In this document: positions 51,153 to 60,442 of the stretch, piece after piece
Position numbering within the stretch: the first letter of the stretch is position 1
Layout of the letters: each line of letters opens with the position of its first letter
Source of the DNA: Pseudomonadales bacterium
GTDB taxonomy: Bacteria; Pseudomonadota; Gammaproteobacteria; Pseudomonadales; Pseudohongiellaceae
DNA length: 64,000 nucleotides
Direction: 5' to 3'
NCBI GenBank assembly: GCA_024234325.1
Contig: JACKOJ010000001.1
Coordinates: 496,001 to 560,000, forward strand
Notes under the pieces: generated by a model
The model's input: only the letters and a program-made list of their open reading frames with translations
Told to the model about the DNA's origin: nothing
The model's database searches: none
Made by a program: the position numbers and the translations under genes

Positions 51153-53903
51153 TCAGAAGTCATACCCCAGCTTGGCGAACCAGCGAGATCCGAAGAACCC
51201 GACTGGGCTGCCGGTGAGATATGCACGACTTGTGTTGGCATAACGCTCTTCGTTGTAGTTCCAGATCGCAGACGGGGTCTTGTCCGGGTACTCGTTGAAG
51301 ATGTTGTCCATACCCAGGCTCAGACGCAGCTTGTCAGTCGGGGTGTAGGTCACCTCGACGTTGGTCATGTACAGCTCGTTGATCTGGTTCTTGTAGTACA
51401 GACCGGTTCCAAGTGTCACCAGATCGAGCTCATCACGCACTGACTGCGGATAGCTGGAGGCACTGGACAGGGTGTACTGAGGCCCGTAGATGTTTTCACG
51501 CAGGTTGATGGTGAAATCACCCACGCTGATGCGCGCACCCAGGTTGATGCGGTATTTCGGGCTGTTGGTCTCTTCGTTGGACAGGGACGACAGGCTGTAC
51601 ATGGTCGCGCCACCCAGACTGGCCGGTGCAGCCTTCGCACTCAGCACTTCCGTCTTGTTGTAGTTCGCGGCCAGGGTCCAGTCGATGCTGCCCCAGTCAA
51701 ACCCGGTGTTGTAGGTGGTTACCCAGTCCACACCCGTGGTTCTTGTGTCCAGAGAGTTGTTGAACATGGACACGGAGATGCTGGCACGGGCAGACGGGTC
51801 GAGAGAGCCGCCAGGCGCTGCCGGATCGTTCCACACGCCGATGTAGCCGAACTTCACCAGCGCCTTGCCCAGTGCTTCGTTGAAGGTGGCATCGGGAGTC
51901 CCGTCACCATTCGTGTCTGCCGGGTCAGGCAACTGGCTGTTGTATTTGCCTGTTGTGCGACCTGTGATGGTGTTGGTGCCCTGCCCCGTGGAGAAGCTGA
52001 AGCTGCCACGCTGAATGCGGTCGGAGATGTCGATCTGGTAAGCGTCGATCGTGCTCGTCAGGCCACGGAAGGGAGTGAATACCAGACCCACACTGATGTT
52101 TTCAGAGGTTTCCGGCTGCAGACCGGCACCGAAGCCCAGTTCTGCCGCCGCAGCGCTGTTCGGCTGCAGTTGCGGGCTGGCACTGGTCGGACCTACGTTC
52201 ACAGCAGAGTAGAAACCTTCCCCCAGCGTCGGCGCACGGAAGCCGGTACTGATCGTGCCGCGCACTGCGATGGCATCGGTGAAGTCGTAGCGCGTGGTGA
52301 TCTTGCCCACGGTTTCGTTACCGAAGTCGCTGTAGTCCTCATAGCGTACGGCGACATCCACCAGCCACTCATTCGTCGGAACGAAGATGAAGTTCAGGAA
52401 GGTAGCGTAGCTGTTGCGGTCATAGGAGCCGGTGTTGGTTGCCGGGTTGTAACCGGGGAAGGACGAGGCACCAGCACCGTAATAGGACGCAGGTTCGCCC
52501 GGTTTGATGCCGTACTCATCCTTGCGGTATTCCAGACCGGTAGCAAAGGTCATGGGCGCGGCCAGACCGATGTCATACTCCTTGCTGGCATCCAGACTGG
52601 TGGTCCACTGCTTGGCCCAGTAGGTGCCATCGTAGAAGTCTTCCTGGGACTGCCCGGTTTCGTTCCACAGCGTGAAGTTCATGGAGTTCGTGGTGTACAC
52701 GTCCATTTCGTTACTGCCGTATACCGTTGCCAGATCCCACATCCAGCCGTTGTTCTCGCCCGCGAGTCCAATGGTCAGGGACACGTCGTCTTCTTCCGAT
52801 TTCTCCATCGGGTTGAAGCCTGCGGGGTACTTGTTGATCATGTACTCTGGGGTGCCGTCGGCCGTGATGTCATTGCGATCACCGTCGCCGTTGGCATCGT
52901 AACCGCCGTCCTGAGACGGGCGACGATAGGTTTCCAGAGACTCCGCGCGCTTCTTGCCGAAGCTGCCGAATGCGTAGAGATCGAGGTTCTCGTTGATCTC
53001 ATAGCCGGCGTTGATGAAGCTGGCAATGCGGTTGATTTCGGGCGGATCGCCCACGTGGTTCATGACCGGATATTCCGGATGATTCACCATGCCGGCGTCA
53101 CGCTGCAGATAGGTGCGATAGGCACCGCTGACAGAGTAACCGCTGGGGGTACCATTGGTGATGCGGTTCATACACTCAACCGCGTCCATGATACATTCCG
53201 CCGGGCCATACACCACGGAACGGGTTACGGTTGCGCGCTCTTCAAACTCCAGGCTCATGTTGACAAAGGCGGTGTCGCTGCCGAAACCGTAGTTGCCCTG
53301 AACATTGGTGGTATAGCCGCCGCCATCGGTGTACTCGGAGATATTGGAGCGGAAGCTGCCACCCTGATAGTCGTCCTTCAGGATGATGTTGATCACACCC
53401 GCGATGGCATCGGAGCCGTACAGCGCGGCGGCGCCGTCTGTGAGCACTTCCAGGTGGTTAATGGCGGAGGACGGAATAAAGGACATGTCTGCTGCTGCAG
53501 CACCTGTACCTGCTGCCACGTTGGAAGTGATGTGGCGGCGCTTGCCGTTGATCAACACCAGCGCGTGGTTGGGAGACAGGGCACGCATGCTTGCTGTCAG
53601 GGTCTGGCTGGCCATGTCACTGCCACGCTGTTCCGCGTTGTAGGACGGGACCTGGGTGGCAATCGCGTTCATCAGGTCCGGGGAGCCGCTTTCTGCCAGC
53701 ATTTCTGCGTTGACCATCTGCACGGGAGCGGGGCTGTCAGATACCGCCATGCCGCTACGACGGGTACCTGTCACCAGTACTTCGCTGATCTCGTCCGCTT
53801 GTTCGGACACCGCCTGCGCCAGCGCGTTTGGCACAAAACCTGCGGACAGCAGGCACGATGCCAAAATAAGATCGGTTCTTAAAAGTGGGTTCCTTGTCTT
53901 CAT
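51153..53903 (-). CDS. TonB-dependent outer-membrane receptor (916 aa)
   Basis: Outer-membrane receptor with a signal peptide ending ALAQA (about residue 30), a plug domain (about 45-175: ISEVLVTGTRRSG TonB-box region, LVLINGKRRH, INHLEVLTDGAAALYGSDAIAGVINII) and a barrel ending AKLGYDF. Two short Asp-rich loops (DANGDGDRND, DTNGDGTPD) could bind calcium. Sequence differs from the duplicated pair beyond the family level. The Tat-exported aminotransferase gene lies 118 bp downstream on the same strand, so the receptor may import its substrate. No Fur box was found upstream. Confidence 0.95.
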   Translation of the reverse strand: MKTRNPLLRTDLILASCLLSAGFVPNALAQAVSEQADEISEVLVTGTRRSGMAVSDSPAPVQMVNAEMLAESGSPDLMNAIATQVPSYNAEQRGSDMASQTLTASMRALSPNHALVLINGKRRHITSNVAAGTGAAAADMSFIPSSAINHLEVLTDGAAALYGSDAIAGVINIILKDDYQGGSFRSNISEYTDGGGYTTNVQGNYGFGSDTAFVNMSLEFEERATVTRSVVYGPAECIMDAVECMNRITNGTPSGYSVSGAYRTYLQRDAGMVNHPEYPVMNHVGDPPEINRIASFINAGYEINENLDLYAFGSFGKKRAESLETYRRPSQDGGYDANGDGDRNDITADGTPEYMINKYPAGFNPMEKSEEDDVSLTIGLAGENNGWMWDLATVYGSNEMDVYTTNSMNFTLWNETGQSQEDFYDGTYWAKQWTTSLDASKEYDIGLAAPMTFATGLEYRKDEYGIKPGEPASYYGAGASSFPGYNPATNTGSYDRNSYATFLNFIFVPTNEWLVDVAVRYEDYSDFGNETVGKITTRYDFTDAIAVRGTISTGFRAPTLGEGFYSAVNVGPTSASPQLQPNSAAAAELGFGAGLQPETSENISVGLVFTPFRGLTSTIDAYQIDISDRIQRGSFSFSTGQGTNTITGRTTGKYNSQLPDPADTNGDGTPDATFNEALGKALVKFGYIGVWNDPAAPGGSLDPSARASISVSMFNNSLDTRTTGVDWVTTYNTGFDWGSIDWTLAANYNKTEVLSAKAAPASLGGATMYSLSSLSNEETNSPKYRINLGARISVGDFTINLRENIYGPQYTLSSASSYPQSVRDELDLVTLGTGLYYKNQINELYMTNVEVTYTPTDKLRLSLGMDNIFNEYPDKTPSAIWNYNEERYANTSRAYLTGSPVGFFGSRWFAKLGYDF

Positions 53904-54128
53904 TCAATTAGCCTCTGAACAGTTCTTGATAGTTAGGAAAGTAGTCGCGGCTTGAACTGGTTTGGATCGCGGTAATTGTTTTTACTCAGTTGCTAGCTAA
54001 AGCGGCTTGAGCAAGAAGCAAGCCAGAATTTCGCAAAGAGACGTCAGAGGTCACAAATTGGGGATTTGCCCCAAACAGGGGCAAAAAAGGCAGGAGGATT
54101 TACTATTCTTTCTGTTCCATTACAGGAC

Positions 54129-54172
54129 GCGCCAATTCATTGCACGCATTGGGTGCAATGAAAATTTGGCGC
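54129..54172. repeat. Long bulged hairpin at the end of the two-component operon
   Basis: GCGCCAA plus TTCATTGCA (54129-54144) pair with TGCAATGAA and TTGGCGC (54154-54172), 16 bp in total with a 3-nt bulge and a 9-nt loop. It lies 27 bp beyond the response-regulator stop. No T run follows, so it could be a 3' stabiliser or an operator for the receptor gene transcribed away from it. Confidence 0.5.
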
Positions 54173-54198
54173 ATTAAACTGATGCGTATCGGAATGAC

Positions 54199-54939
54199 TC
54201 AGTTTGGGGCGGATGCCCCCGGGCCCGCACTGATGTGGAGCCTGGAGGCTTCGTGCAGTCCTTTCAGGATCTCCGGATGATAACGATAACCGGCCCCATA
54301 GACGGACTGGATCACGTCATGCTCGCCAAGCAGCACCCGGAGTTTGATTCTCAGCTTCTTGACGTGTCCATCCACGGTGCGGTCATGCACGATCCTGTTG
54401 TCCTGATACAGACAATCCATGAGTTGTGCTCTGGAGTAGATCCTGTTCGGGTGCTGCACCAGGGTCTTCATCAACTGAAACTCGATATTGGTCAGCATCA
54501 CTGCCCTGCCCTGCAGCACAACCTGCAGGCGGCTTTCGTCCAGTTGCATCTCCCCGCAACCGTTTTCGCGGGTATTGATGTCGTGGCGACGCAGGGCAGC
54601 CCGGACTCTCGCCACCACCTCCCGCGGGCTCAGAGGCTTGCACATATAGTCGTCTGCCCCCAGCTCCAGGCCGAGTATGCGGTCCTTTTCCTCCACCTTG
54701 GCTGTAATCATGATGATGGGCATCCGGTGATGTCGGGCGCGCAGCTCCAGGCACACCTTCTCCCCGGGCGTGCCCGGCAACATAAGATCCAGCAGTATCA
54801 GATCGACGGAATGAGCTTCCACCCACGTCAACACCTCGTCACCATGGCTGAGGATCGTGGTGACATAGTTTTCCAGCCGCAGGTAGTCGGCCAGCAGCTT
54901 GGCTACCCGTGGTTCATCTTCAACAATCAGAATATTCAT
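54199..54939 (-). CDS. OmpR/PhoB-family response regulator, BaeR-like
   Basis: Two-domain regulator of 246 aa. The receiver (about 1-118) has LIVEDEPRVAKLLADYL, the phospho-acceptor Asp in ILLDLMLPG, and VEEKDRILGLELGADDYMCKPLSPREVVARVRAALRR in pieces, closely resembling BaeR. The C terminus is a winged-helix DNA-binding domain (about 128-228: LTNIEFQLMKTL, RTVDGHVKKLRIKL, VYGAGYRY). Its start overlaps the kinase stop by 4 nt (ATGA). The pair is divergent from the CotH-VTC operon, the most likely target. Confidence 0.92.
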   Translation of the reverse strand: MNILIVEDEPRVAKLLADYLRLENYVTTILSHGDEVLTWVEAHSVDLILLDLMLPGTPGEKVCLELRARHHRMPIIMITAKVEEKDRILGLELGADDYMCKPLSPREVVARVRAALRRHDINTRENGCGEMQLDESRLQVVLQGRAVMLTNIEFQLMKTLVQHPNRIYSRAQLMDCLYQDNRIVHDRTVDGHVKKLRIKLRVLLGEHDVIQSVYGAGYRYHPEILKGLHEASRLHISAGPGASAPN

Positions 54940-56486
54940 ATCTGTTTTACCCTGGGGAAAATGAGTTCAATAAGAATTCCTCCCAAAGAGGAAAGCCCGG
55001 AGTGAATGCTCGCCTGATGGGAATCGGCAATGCTGCGACAGATCGCCAGCCCGAGGCCCGCACCGCCCGTGGTCCGGTTGCGCGACTTCTCTCCTCTATA
55101 GAAGCGCTCGAAAAGGCGGTCGAGCTGGTCCACAGGAACGCCGGGTGCGGAATCCTCTATGCGAACCACCACCGAGTCTGCCCGGGCCTCCAGGGCAATC
55201 CGGATCGTGCCACCCGGATAGGTGTACTTCAGGGAGTTCTGGATCAGGTTGGAGAAGAGTTGCATCAGCCGCTGGCGGTCACCGAACACCGTCAGCAGCG
55301 GCACGGACTCGGCATCCACCTGCAGACTGAGCCCGTGGGACCTGCTCTGATCACGAAAGCGGGCAACGCTGTCGTCAATGATCTGCAGAACCGACAGATT
55401 CTCCTTTTCGTAGGCGAGCCCCCCCAGATCAGACATGGACAGCTCGAACAGATCATTCACCAGCCTGTTGAGCTGCTCGACCTCCTGGCACAGCATGTTG
55501 ATGTGCTCGTCGTCCGCCTGCCGCACACCGTCCTGGACTGCCTCCAGTTCGCCCTTGAGGATACACAGGGGGGTACGAAGCTCGTGAGAAATATTGGACA
55601 CCCACATCTGCTGGGAACTCTTGTTCCTCTGCAGCACCTCGGCAAGGTAGTTGAATCTGCCTGCCAATTGGGAGAGCTCATCGCCGCCGCTTGTCGCGAT
55701 CCGGGTACTGAAGTCCCCCTGGCTCAGCCGGCTGGCCGCCAGATTGATGGCATCTATGCGCCGTGTGAAATGCCGTGCCAGGGGAAGGCCCAGCAGCAAC
55801 AGGACAGAGATGGAAGCAAACACCAAGGTCATGAAGATCCTGTTCTGCACCGTCATGAAGCGGGCCCGGCTGACCAGGTCACTGACATAACTGCTGCTGT
55901 CCGCCTGGGCGGAACCTGCGGGGAAAGGCGCGGCCAGCATGGCGGGAAAACCGTGGTCCTGATCGAGCGCAAGGAGCTGCAGACGACCGATTGTCTGTCC
56001 CTGCCGATGCAGTTCGGCGTGCTGGGAGACTTCCTGCTCAGCGACGGACCCGGCGACATACGCATCGTCCGGGCCACGCAGCACCAGGCGTGCCTGAAAG
56101 CTCTGGGGAGGCCTGAACACGGTGCCCTGAAACTCGGGCGGCGCCGGGAAACGGGGCACATCGGTGCCGTCAGTTGCCAGCGCGGGATTGCGGGGCGCAA
56201 TTCTTTCGCCGTCCCACCCTCCCGGCATCGGCTCTCCTCTGGCAAACACGCCCTCTCTGGCAAGCCAGGACTGCAGATCTCCTTCGATGAACTCCCAGCC
56301 ACTCTCACCATTCTCGGCATAGCGCTGTTCCAGCCGCTCTGCGACCCGCTGCATCATGCGGGCATCCAGTTCATTCACATAGGATTCAAAACTTCCCACG
56401 CTGAACTGCAGGAAGAACAGAAGCGTCAAGGTCACCAGCAGCACGGCGGCGGACAGTGCCATATAGAGTTTGAAGCGGATGGACAT
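54936..56486 (-). CDS. Sensor histidine kinase, BaeS-like
   Basis: Membrane sensor kinase of 516 aa. TM1 (about 8-30), an uncharacterised periplasmic domain (about 31-215), TM2 (about 217-240), HAMP (about 240-292), HisKA with phospho-His in SNISHELRTPL, and HATPase with NLIQNSLKYT (N box), EDSAPGVP (G1), LFERFYRG (F box) and GGAGLGLAICR (G2). The periplasmic part has no recognisable ligand-binding family. It is coupled to the regulator gene through an ATGA overlap. Confidence 0.92.
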   Translation of the reverse strand: MSIRFKLYMALSAAVLLVTLTLLFFLQFSVGSFESYVNELDARMMQRVAERLEQRYAENGESGWEFIEGDLQSWLAREGVFARGEPMPGGWDGERIAPRNPALATDGTDVPRFPAPPEFQGTVFRPPQSFQARLVLRGPDDAYVAGSVAEQEVSQHAELHRQGQTIGRLQLLALDQDHGFPAMLAAPFPAGSAQADSSSYVSDLVSRARFMTVQNRIFMTLVFASISVLLLLGLPLARHFTRRIDAINLAASRLSQGDFSTRIATSGGDELSQLAGRFNYLAEVLQRNKSSQQMWVSNISHELRTPLCILKGELEAVQDGVRQADDEHINMLCQEVEQLNRLVNDLFELSMSDLGGLAYEKENLSVLQIIDDSVARFRDQSRSHGLSLQVDAESVPLLTVFGDRQRLMQLFSNLIQNSLKYTYPGGTIRIALEARADSVVVRIEDSAPGVPVDQLDRLFERFYRGEKSRNRTTGGAGLGLAICRSIADSHQASIHSGLSSLGGILIELIFPRVKQI

Positions 56487-56896
56487 GGGAAGCAGTATTC
56501 GTCTGAAACCAAAGGACTATAGACGCAGCTCCCCGGCATTGGTTTACCGGCCCCTCCCGTCAACAGGGCAGTTTCGCTCTCACGCACTTCCCTCGCAGCC
56601 TTCCCGGGCACCGTCTTCATTCCGGCGTCTGTACGGCTCAGGCCTTGTCATACAAGGCATTTCTTCAACGCTGCCCACCGCCTACACCCATAAAACACAT
56701 CCCCAGCACCGGCAGGCCATGTCATTTTTTTTCCATATCTTTATCAGATCAATTACAGATGCGTTCACATTGATTGCCACATCAAATGCATTTTCAAAAC
56801 ACATGATGACACTTTTATTACTTAACCTTGACAGCCTAACGACTCGTGGCTGCTGGCCCCGGGTTTTCCAGGGACTTCAACACGAGCCATCCCCTT
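56487..56896. other. Divergent control region of the two-component and CotH operons
   Basis: 410 bp without a gene. The section 56718-56840 is AT-rich and probably holds the CotH promoter. CACAT occurs three times (56768, 56780 and 56800 approximately), the first two about 12 bp apart, which could be a direct-repeat operator for an OmpR-type regulator. No convincing Pho box was found. Confidence 0.45.
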
Positions 56897-58939
56897 ATGA
56901 ATCGACTACCCCTCACCCTGCTTCTGCTGTCATGCACCTCGGCTGCCACCTTGGCGGCCGACTCGTCGCAGGATTATGCGGACGGCCTGGCACTTTTCTC
57001 GTGGGCCGAATACCGCTTCCCCGAACTCTTTCCTTCCGCAAACACGGAAACGCTCAATATCGAAGGCTATGTCGTCCGCCACTACCAGGACTCCGACAAC
57101 TATCTCGGCCTGCGCGAGGGCATGATCTACGGATTCGGAACCGCCTTTGCCGAGTTCGAGGACGTGGGCAATGGTGTCAGACACATTGGCGCCTATTCCG
57201 ATCTGGCGGACAGCCTGGCGGCGAACGGCTTCAAGAGTAGTACAGGCCCCGTGCTGGTCGTATCCGAGGCCGTCGCCAAGGATGCCGATGGCGGCCCGGA
57301 CTGGTTCGAACTCTACGCCGCCGGCACCGAAGCCGTCTCACTGAGCCAGTACAGCGTGCGCGATGGCAACGAGGAACGGGAGCTCAGCCCCCTTCCCAAC
57401 GTCTCCCTGCTGCCGGGGCAGTATCTGCGCATCACGGCGTCGGACGCCGATGAGTACGCCAGCGACCCCTACCATGTGCCGTTCAAACTGGGCAGCAACG
57501 ACCGCGTGGAGCTGCACCACAACGGTGTGCTGGTGGACGACCTGGACTGGGACGATGGCGAGGCACCCGCTGGCTATAGTTTTGGTCGTTATCCTGGCCC
57601 CTATTCCGCGGGCATGATTCTGGTTCCCACCCCCGGTGCGGCAAATCAACCGGCACAGACAGGTGTTCTCGCCATCAGCAGTCTGGGAGCCGTAGGCCCC
57701 ATGCTCAGCAGTGAACCACACGCGCTCTCCGTCACCCTGGACACCGTGGCCTATCAAAGCATGATCGCCACCTACAACAGCACCGGGGAGAAAACCTGGC
57801 TCGACGTCAGCATCACCCTTGACGGCGAGACCTATGAACACGTCGGCATGCGCCTGAAAGGCAATTCCTCGCTCCGCGGCATTTCCCAGGACGAGCCCCC
57901 GCAGGACGCTCCCTGGCTCATCAAGATGGACAAGTTTGTGGACGGGCAGGACCACGCAGGGCTGGAGGAGTTTGTGATTCGTTCCAACAACACCCGCAGC
58001 TCCCTGAACGAAGCGGTCGCGCTGGAACTGCTGGAATTTTCCGGCCTCGCCTCGCAGGACGCGATTGCAACCCGCTTCAGCGTCAACGGCAGCGAGGCCG
58101 TACTGAGACTCTCCATTGAGCACCCGGACGATGAATGGATGAAAGAAAATTTCGACGCCAGTGGTGCGCTGTACAAGGCGGAAAGCTCTGGCGATTACAG
58201 CTACCGGGGCGACGATCCCGCGTCCTACGACGACGTCTTCGACCAGGAAGCCGGGAAGAAAAACGCCGACCTCAGCCCCCTGATCGCGTTCCTGAAGTTC
58301 ATCAACCAGGCCGAGGACAGCACCTTCAAGTCACAACTGCCGCTGCTGCTCGACACGGATTCATTTGCGGTCTATCTCGCCATGCAGGACCTGTTGAACA
58401 ACTTCGACGACATCGATGGTCCCGGCAACAACTCCTACCTCTATTACGACACCGTGACCGGTCGCTTCACCGTCGTGCCCTGGGACTACAACCTTGCCTT
58501 CGGCACCCAGCAGGGCGGCGGTGGTGCAGGTGGGGGATTCATGCCAGGAGGCGATCTTCCCAATCAGGGCGACACGCTCCCTCCCACCCAGGGTCAACTC
58601 CCCGACGGACAGATGCCGCAGACCGGAGGCGGACGCAATCCCATGACGGGCGATGGCAACTTCCCCACCGATGGCAACTTTCCGGGCAACGGTAACAATC
58701 CGGGCCAGGGCGGCGGCTTCGGCGGGGGCAGCAACATCCTCGTCCAGCGCTTCCTGGCAGATGAGGAGTGGAATGCGCTTTACGCACAGAAACTGGTTTC
58801 GCTGCGCGCCTCCCTGTACAGCAGCGGCACGGCGGCCGACATCCTTGACGTCTGGCGAGCAACTGTCGGCCAGACCGGGCTCGTGGATGACAGCGTGCTC
58901 GACGCAGAGTCCCTCGCCATCTCCATCTACTTTCAGTGA
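56897..58939 (+). CDS. Secreted CotH-like kinase with WAE-type and lamin-tail domains
   Basis: Exported protein of 680 aa. A signal peptide (about 1-21) is followed by a small WAE-type domain (about 28-110: LFSWAEYRFPELF, GYVVRHYQDSDNYLG) shared with the YHYH protein at 15179. A lamin-tail-like beta domain comes next (about 115-235: WFELYAAGTEAVSLSQY, GQYLRITASD), then a CotH kinase-like domain (about 270-675: GMRLKGNSSLRG, FVIRSNNTRSSLNEAVALELL, LSIEHPDDEWMK, VPWDYNLAFG). CotH proteins are atypical protein kinases. A Gly/Pro/Asn-rich stretch of about 70 residues is inserted near residues 537-615. First gene of a four-gene operon; the next start overlaps or abuts its stop. Confidence 0.88.
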   Translation: MNRLPLTLLLLSCTSAATLAADSSQDYADGLALFSWAEYRFPELFPSANTETLNIEGYVVRHYQDSDNYLGLREGMIYGFGTAFAEFEDVGNGVRHIGAYSDLADSLAANGFKSSTGPVLVVSEAVAKDADGGPDWFELYAAGTEAVSLSQYSVRDGNEERELSPLPNVSLLPGQYLRITASDADEYASDPYHVPFKLGSNDRVELHHNGVLVDDLDWDDGEAPAGYSFGRYPGPYSAGMILVPTPGAANQPAQTGVLAISSLGAVGPMLSSEPHALSVTLDTVAYQSMIATYNSTGEKTWLDVSITLDGETYEHVGMRLKGNSSLRGISQDEPPQDAPWLIKMDKFVDGQDHAGLEEFVIRSNNTRSSLNEAVALELLEFSGLASQDAIATRFSVNGSEAVLRLSIEHPDDEWMKENFDASGALYKAESSGDYSYRGDDPASYDDVFDQEAGKKNADLSPLIAFLKFINQAEDSTFKSQLPLLLDTDSFAVYLAMQDLLNNFDDIDGPGNNSYLYYDTVTGRFTVVPWDYNLAFGTQQGGGGAGGGFMPGGDLPNQGDTLPPTQGQLPDGQMPQTGGGRNPMTGDGNFPTDGNFPGNGNNPGQGGGFGGGSNILVQRFLADEEWNALYAQKLVSLRASLYSSGTAADILDVWRATVGQTGLVDDSVLDAESLAISIYFQ

Positions 58940-58956
58940 TCCGGGAGCTCATGAGC

Positions 58957-59811
58957 ATGCCTGCAAGTCTTCATTCACGACCACGACTCCTCCGCGCGGC
59001 AGCCTCCACGCGGTCTGCCGTATCGAACAGTGTCCCTGCATTGCAGCAGTGCCTGGACGAACTACCATGTCATTCCCTGCATGAAGTGGGCGCCCTGGCG
59101 CTGATGAACCGTTTCGATACCAAGTATCTGCTGCCACAGGCACAACTGCCTGAACTGCTGTGGCAACTGAAGCAGGACTACTCGGTGCTCTGCATCGAGG
59201 GAAAACGGCTCATGCGCTACCGGAATGTCTACTTTGATACCCGGGACTTCGGCCTTTACGGACTTCACCACAACAAGCGCAAATCCCGGTTCAAGGTACG
59301 CCTGCGCACCTATCTGGATTCCGCCACCAGTTTTCTTGAGATCAAGAGCAAGAACAACAAGGACATGACGGACAAGCAGCGACAGGCAGTCGAGACGCCA
59401 GAGCTGGAAAGCTGTCTCACGCAGACCCTGCCCCGGAACGTCGTGCCCCTCTCCGCCGATCCCCTCAGCGCCTGCGTGGATATCTGCTATGAGCGCATCT
59501 CGCTGCAGAGCATGAAGCATCACGAGCGCGTCAGTATCGACATCGGACTGTGTGCCCGACCGGTCGGCGCCGCCCGTTCGTTCCAACTGGAGGGAATGGC
59601 GATCGTGGAACTGAAGCAGGGACGCCTGAACCGGGAAAGTCCACTGTACACAGCGATGAAACATCTGGGCTGCCGCCCCCAGTCATTCAGCAAATACTGC
59701 ATGGCCTGCGCCTCGCTGTTTCCCGAGACACTCAAGACCAATGCCTTCAAGCCGGTTCTGGCCCGGCTGTCTTCTCATATCGCCCTCTTCAACGGAGCCG
59801 TCCATGCCTGA
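58957..59811 (+). CDS. VTC-domain polyphosphate polymerase-like protein
   Basis: Cytoplasmic protein of about 284 aa with a VTC/triphosphate-tunnel domain: MNRFDTKYLL, MRYRNVYFDTRDFGLY, KRKSRFKVRLRTY, SFLEIKSKNNKD, CYERISL and AIVELKQG supply the basic and acidic residues that line the tunnel in yeast Vtc4, which makes polyphosphate from ATP. Bacterial members are mostly uncharacterised. Possible starts are GTG 58936 (GTGA overlap with the CotH stop), ATG 58951 and ATG 58957; the last is 9 nt after GGGAG and is used. The stop overlaps the next gene by 8 bp. Confidence 0.88.
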   Translation: MPASLHSRPRLLRAAASTRSAVSNSVPALQQCLDELPCHSLHEVGALALMNRFDTKYLLPQAQLPELLWQLKQDYSVLCIEGKRLMRYRNVYFDTRDFGLYGLHHNKRKSRFKVRLRTYLDSATSFLEIKSKNNKDMTDKQRQAVETPELESCLTQTLPRNVVPLSADPLSACVDICYERISLQSMKHHERVSIDIGLCARPVGAARSFQLEGMAIVELKQGRLNRESPLYTAMKHLGCRPQSFSKYCMACASLFPETLKTNAFKPVLARLSSHIALFNGAVHA

Positions 59812-60442
59812 GTTCGCAATGATTGATACCCTGTTCTTCGAGAAGCTGCTCATCCTGTGCGCCACACTTTTCCTGCTGACGCACATCAGCTTCCGGCGCA
59901 AATACCTCTACAGTGAATCCGCGTTCGTGTACTACATGTTCGGAATCGGAGTCTTTGTGGTGACCTACTGCCTGCAGTTGGTGGAGATGTCTTTCGGCTT
60001 CGCATTCGGGCTGTTCGCCATTTTCTCCATGCTGCGCTACCGGACAGAGGTCATGTCCTTTAAGGAAATGACCTATCTCTTTCTCGTGATTGTCCTGGCA
60101 CTCCTGTGCGCGGTCAGCCCGCTCGCCCTGACGGAACTGGTGGTGGTGGTCGCCCTGATCACTGCGGCAAGTCTCGCGCTGGAGTCGCCTATGCTGGCAC
60201 AGCGCTATGCCCGCCAGAGCATACGCTACGAAAAAATCGACAATATCCGCCCCGAGAACCGACCGCTTCTGCTGGAGGATCTGAAACAGCGGACGGGACT
60301 CGACATTCACGAGGTCAGCATCGACTTTATCGACTTCATGCAGGACAGCGCCCAATTGAGCGTTGTCTATCGTCTGGCGAACGGCGAGGCAATGGCGAGG
60401 AATTCGACCGCTCTGAGTTCCCGCGTGGAGGTGAGCCGTTGA
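59804..60442 (+). CDS. DUF4956 membrane protein
   Basis: Inner-membrane protein of 212 aa with three to four hydrophobic segments in residues 7-130 (LLILCATLFLLTHISF, FVYYMFGIGVFVVTYC, MTYLFLVIVLALLCAV, LTELVVVVALITAASLAL) and a soluble C-terminal domain. The FAIFSMLRYRTEVMSFKEMTYLF core is typical of DUF4956. Function is unknown; the family is often found beside VTC-domain and CotH genes. The ATG at 59804 follows GGAG and overlaps the VTC stop; its own stop overlaps the porin start (TTGA). Confidence 0.88.
   Translation: MPEFAMIDTLFFEKLLILCATLFLLTHISFRRKYLYSESAFVYYMFGIGVFVVTYCLQLVEMSFGFAFGLFAIFSMLRYRTEVMSFKEMTYLFLVIVLALLCAVSPLALTELVVVVALITAASLALESPMLAQRYARQSIRYEKIDNIRPENRPLLLEDLKQRTGLDIHEVSIDFIDFMQDSAQLSVVYRLANGEAMARNSTALSSRVEVSR

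Noticed and set aside
52170..53882. A 570-codon frame antisense to the 916-aa receptor
   Set aside because: Mirrors receptor codons and lacks any family motif.
56720..56745. A Pho-box-like match (ATGTCAT followed by T-rich bases and CCAT) before the CotH operon
   Set aside because: Only the first half-site is close to consensus (second about 4 of 7), so PhoB control cannot be claimed.
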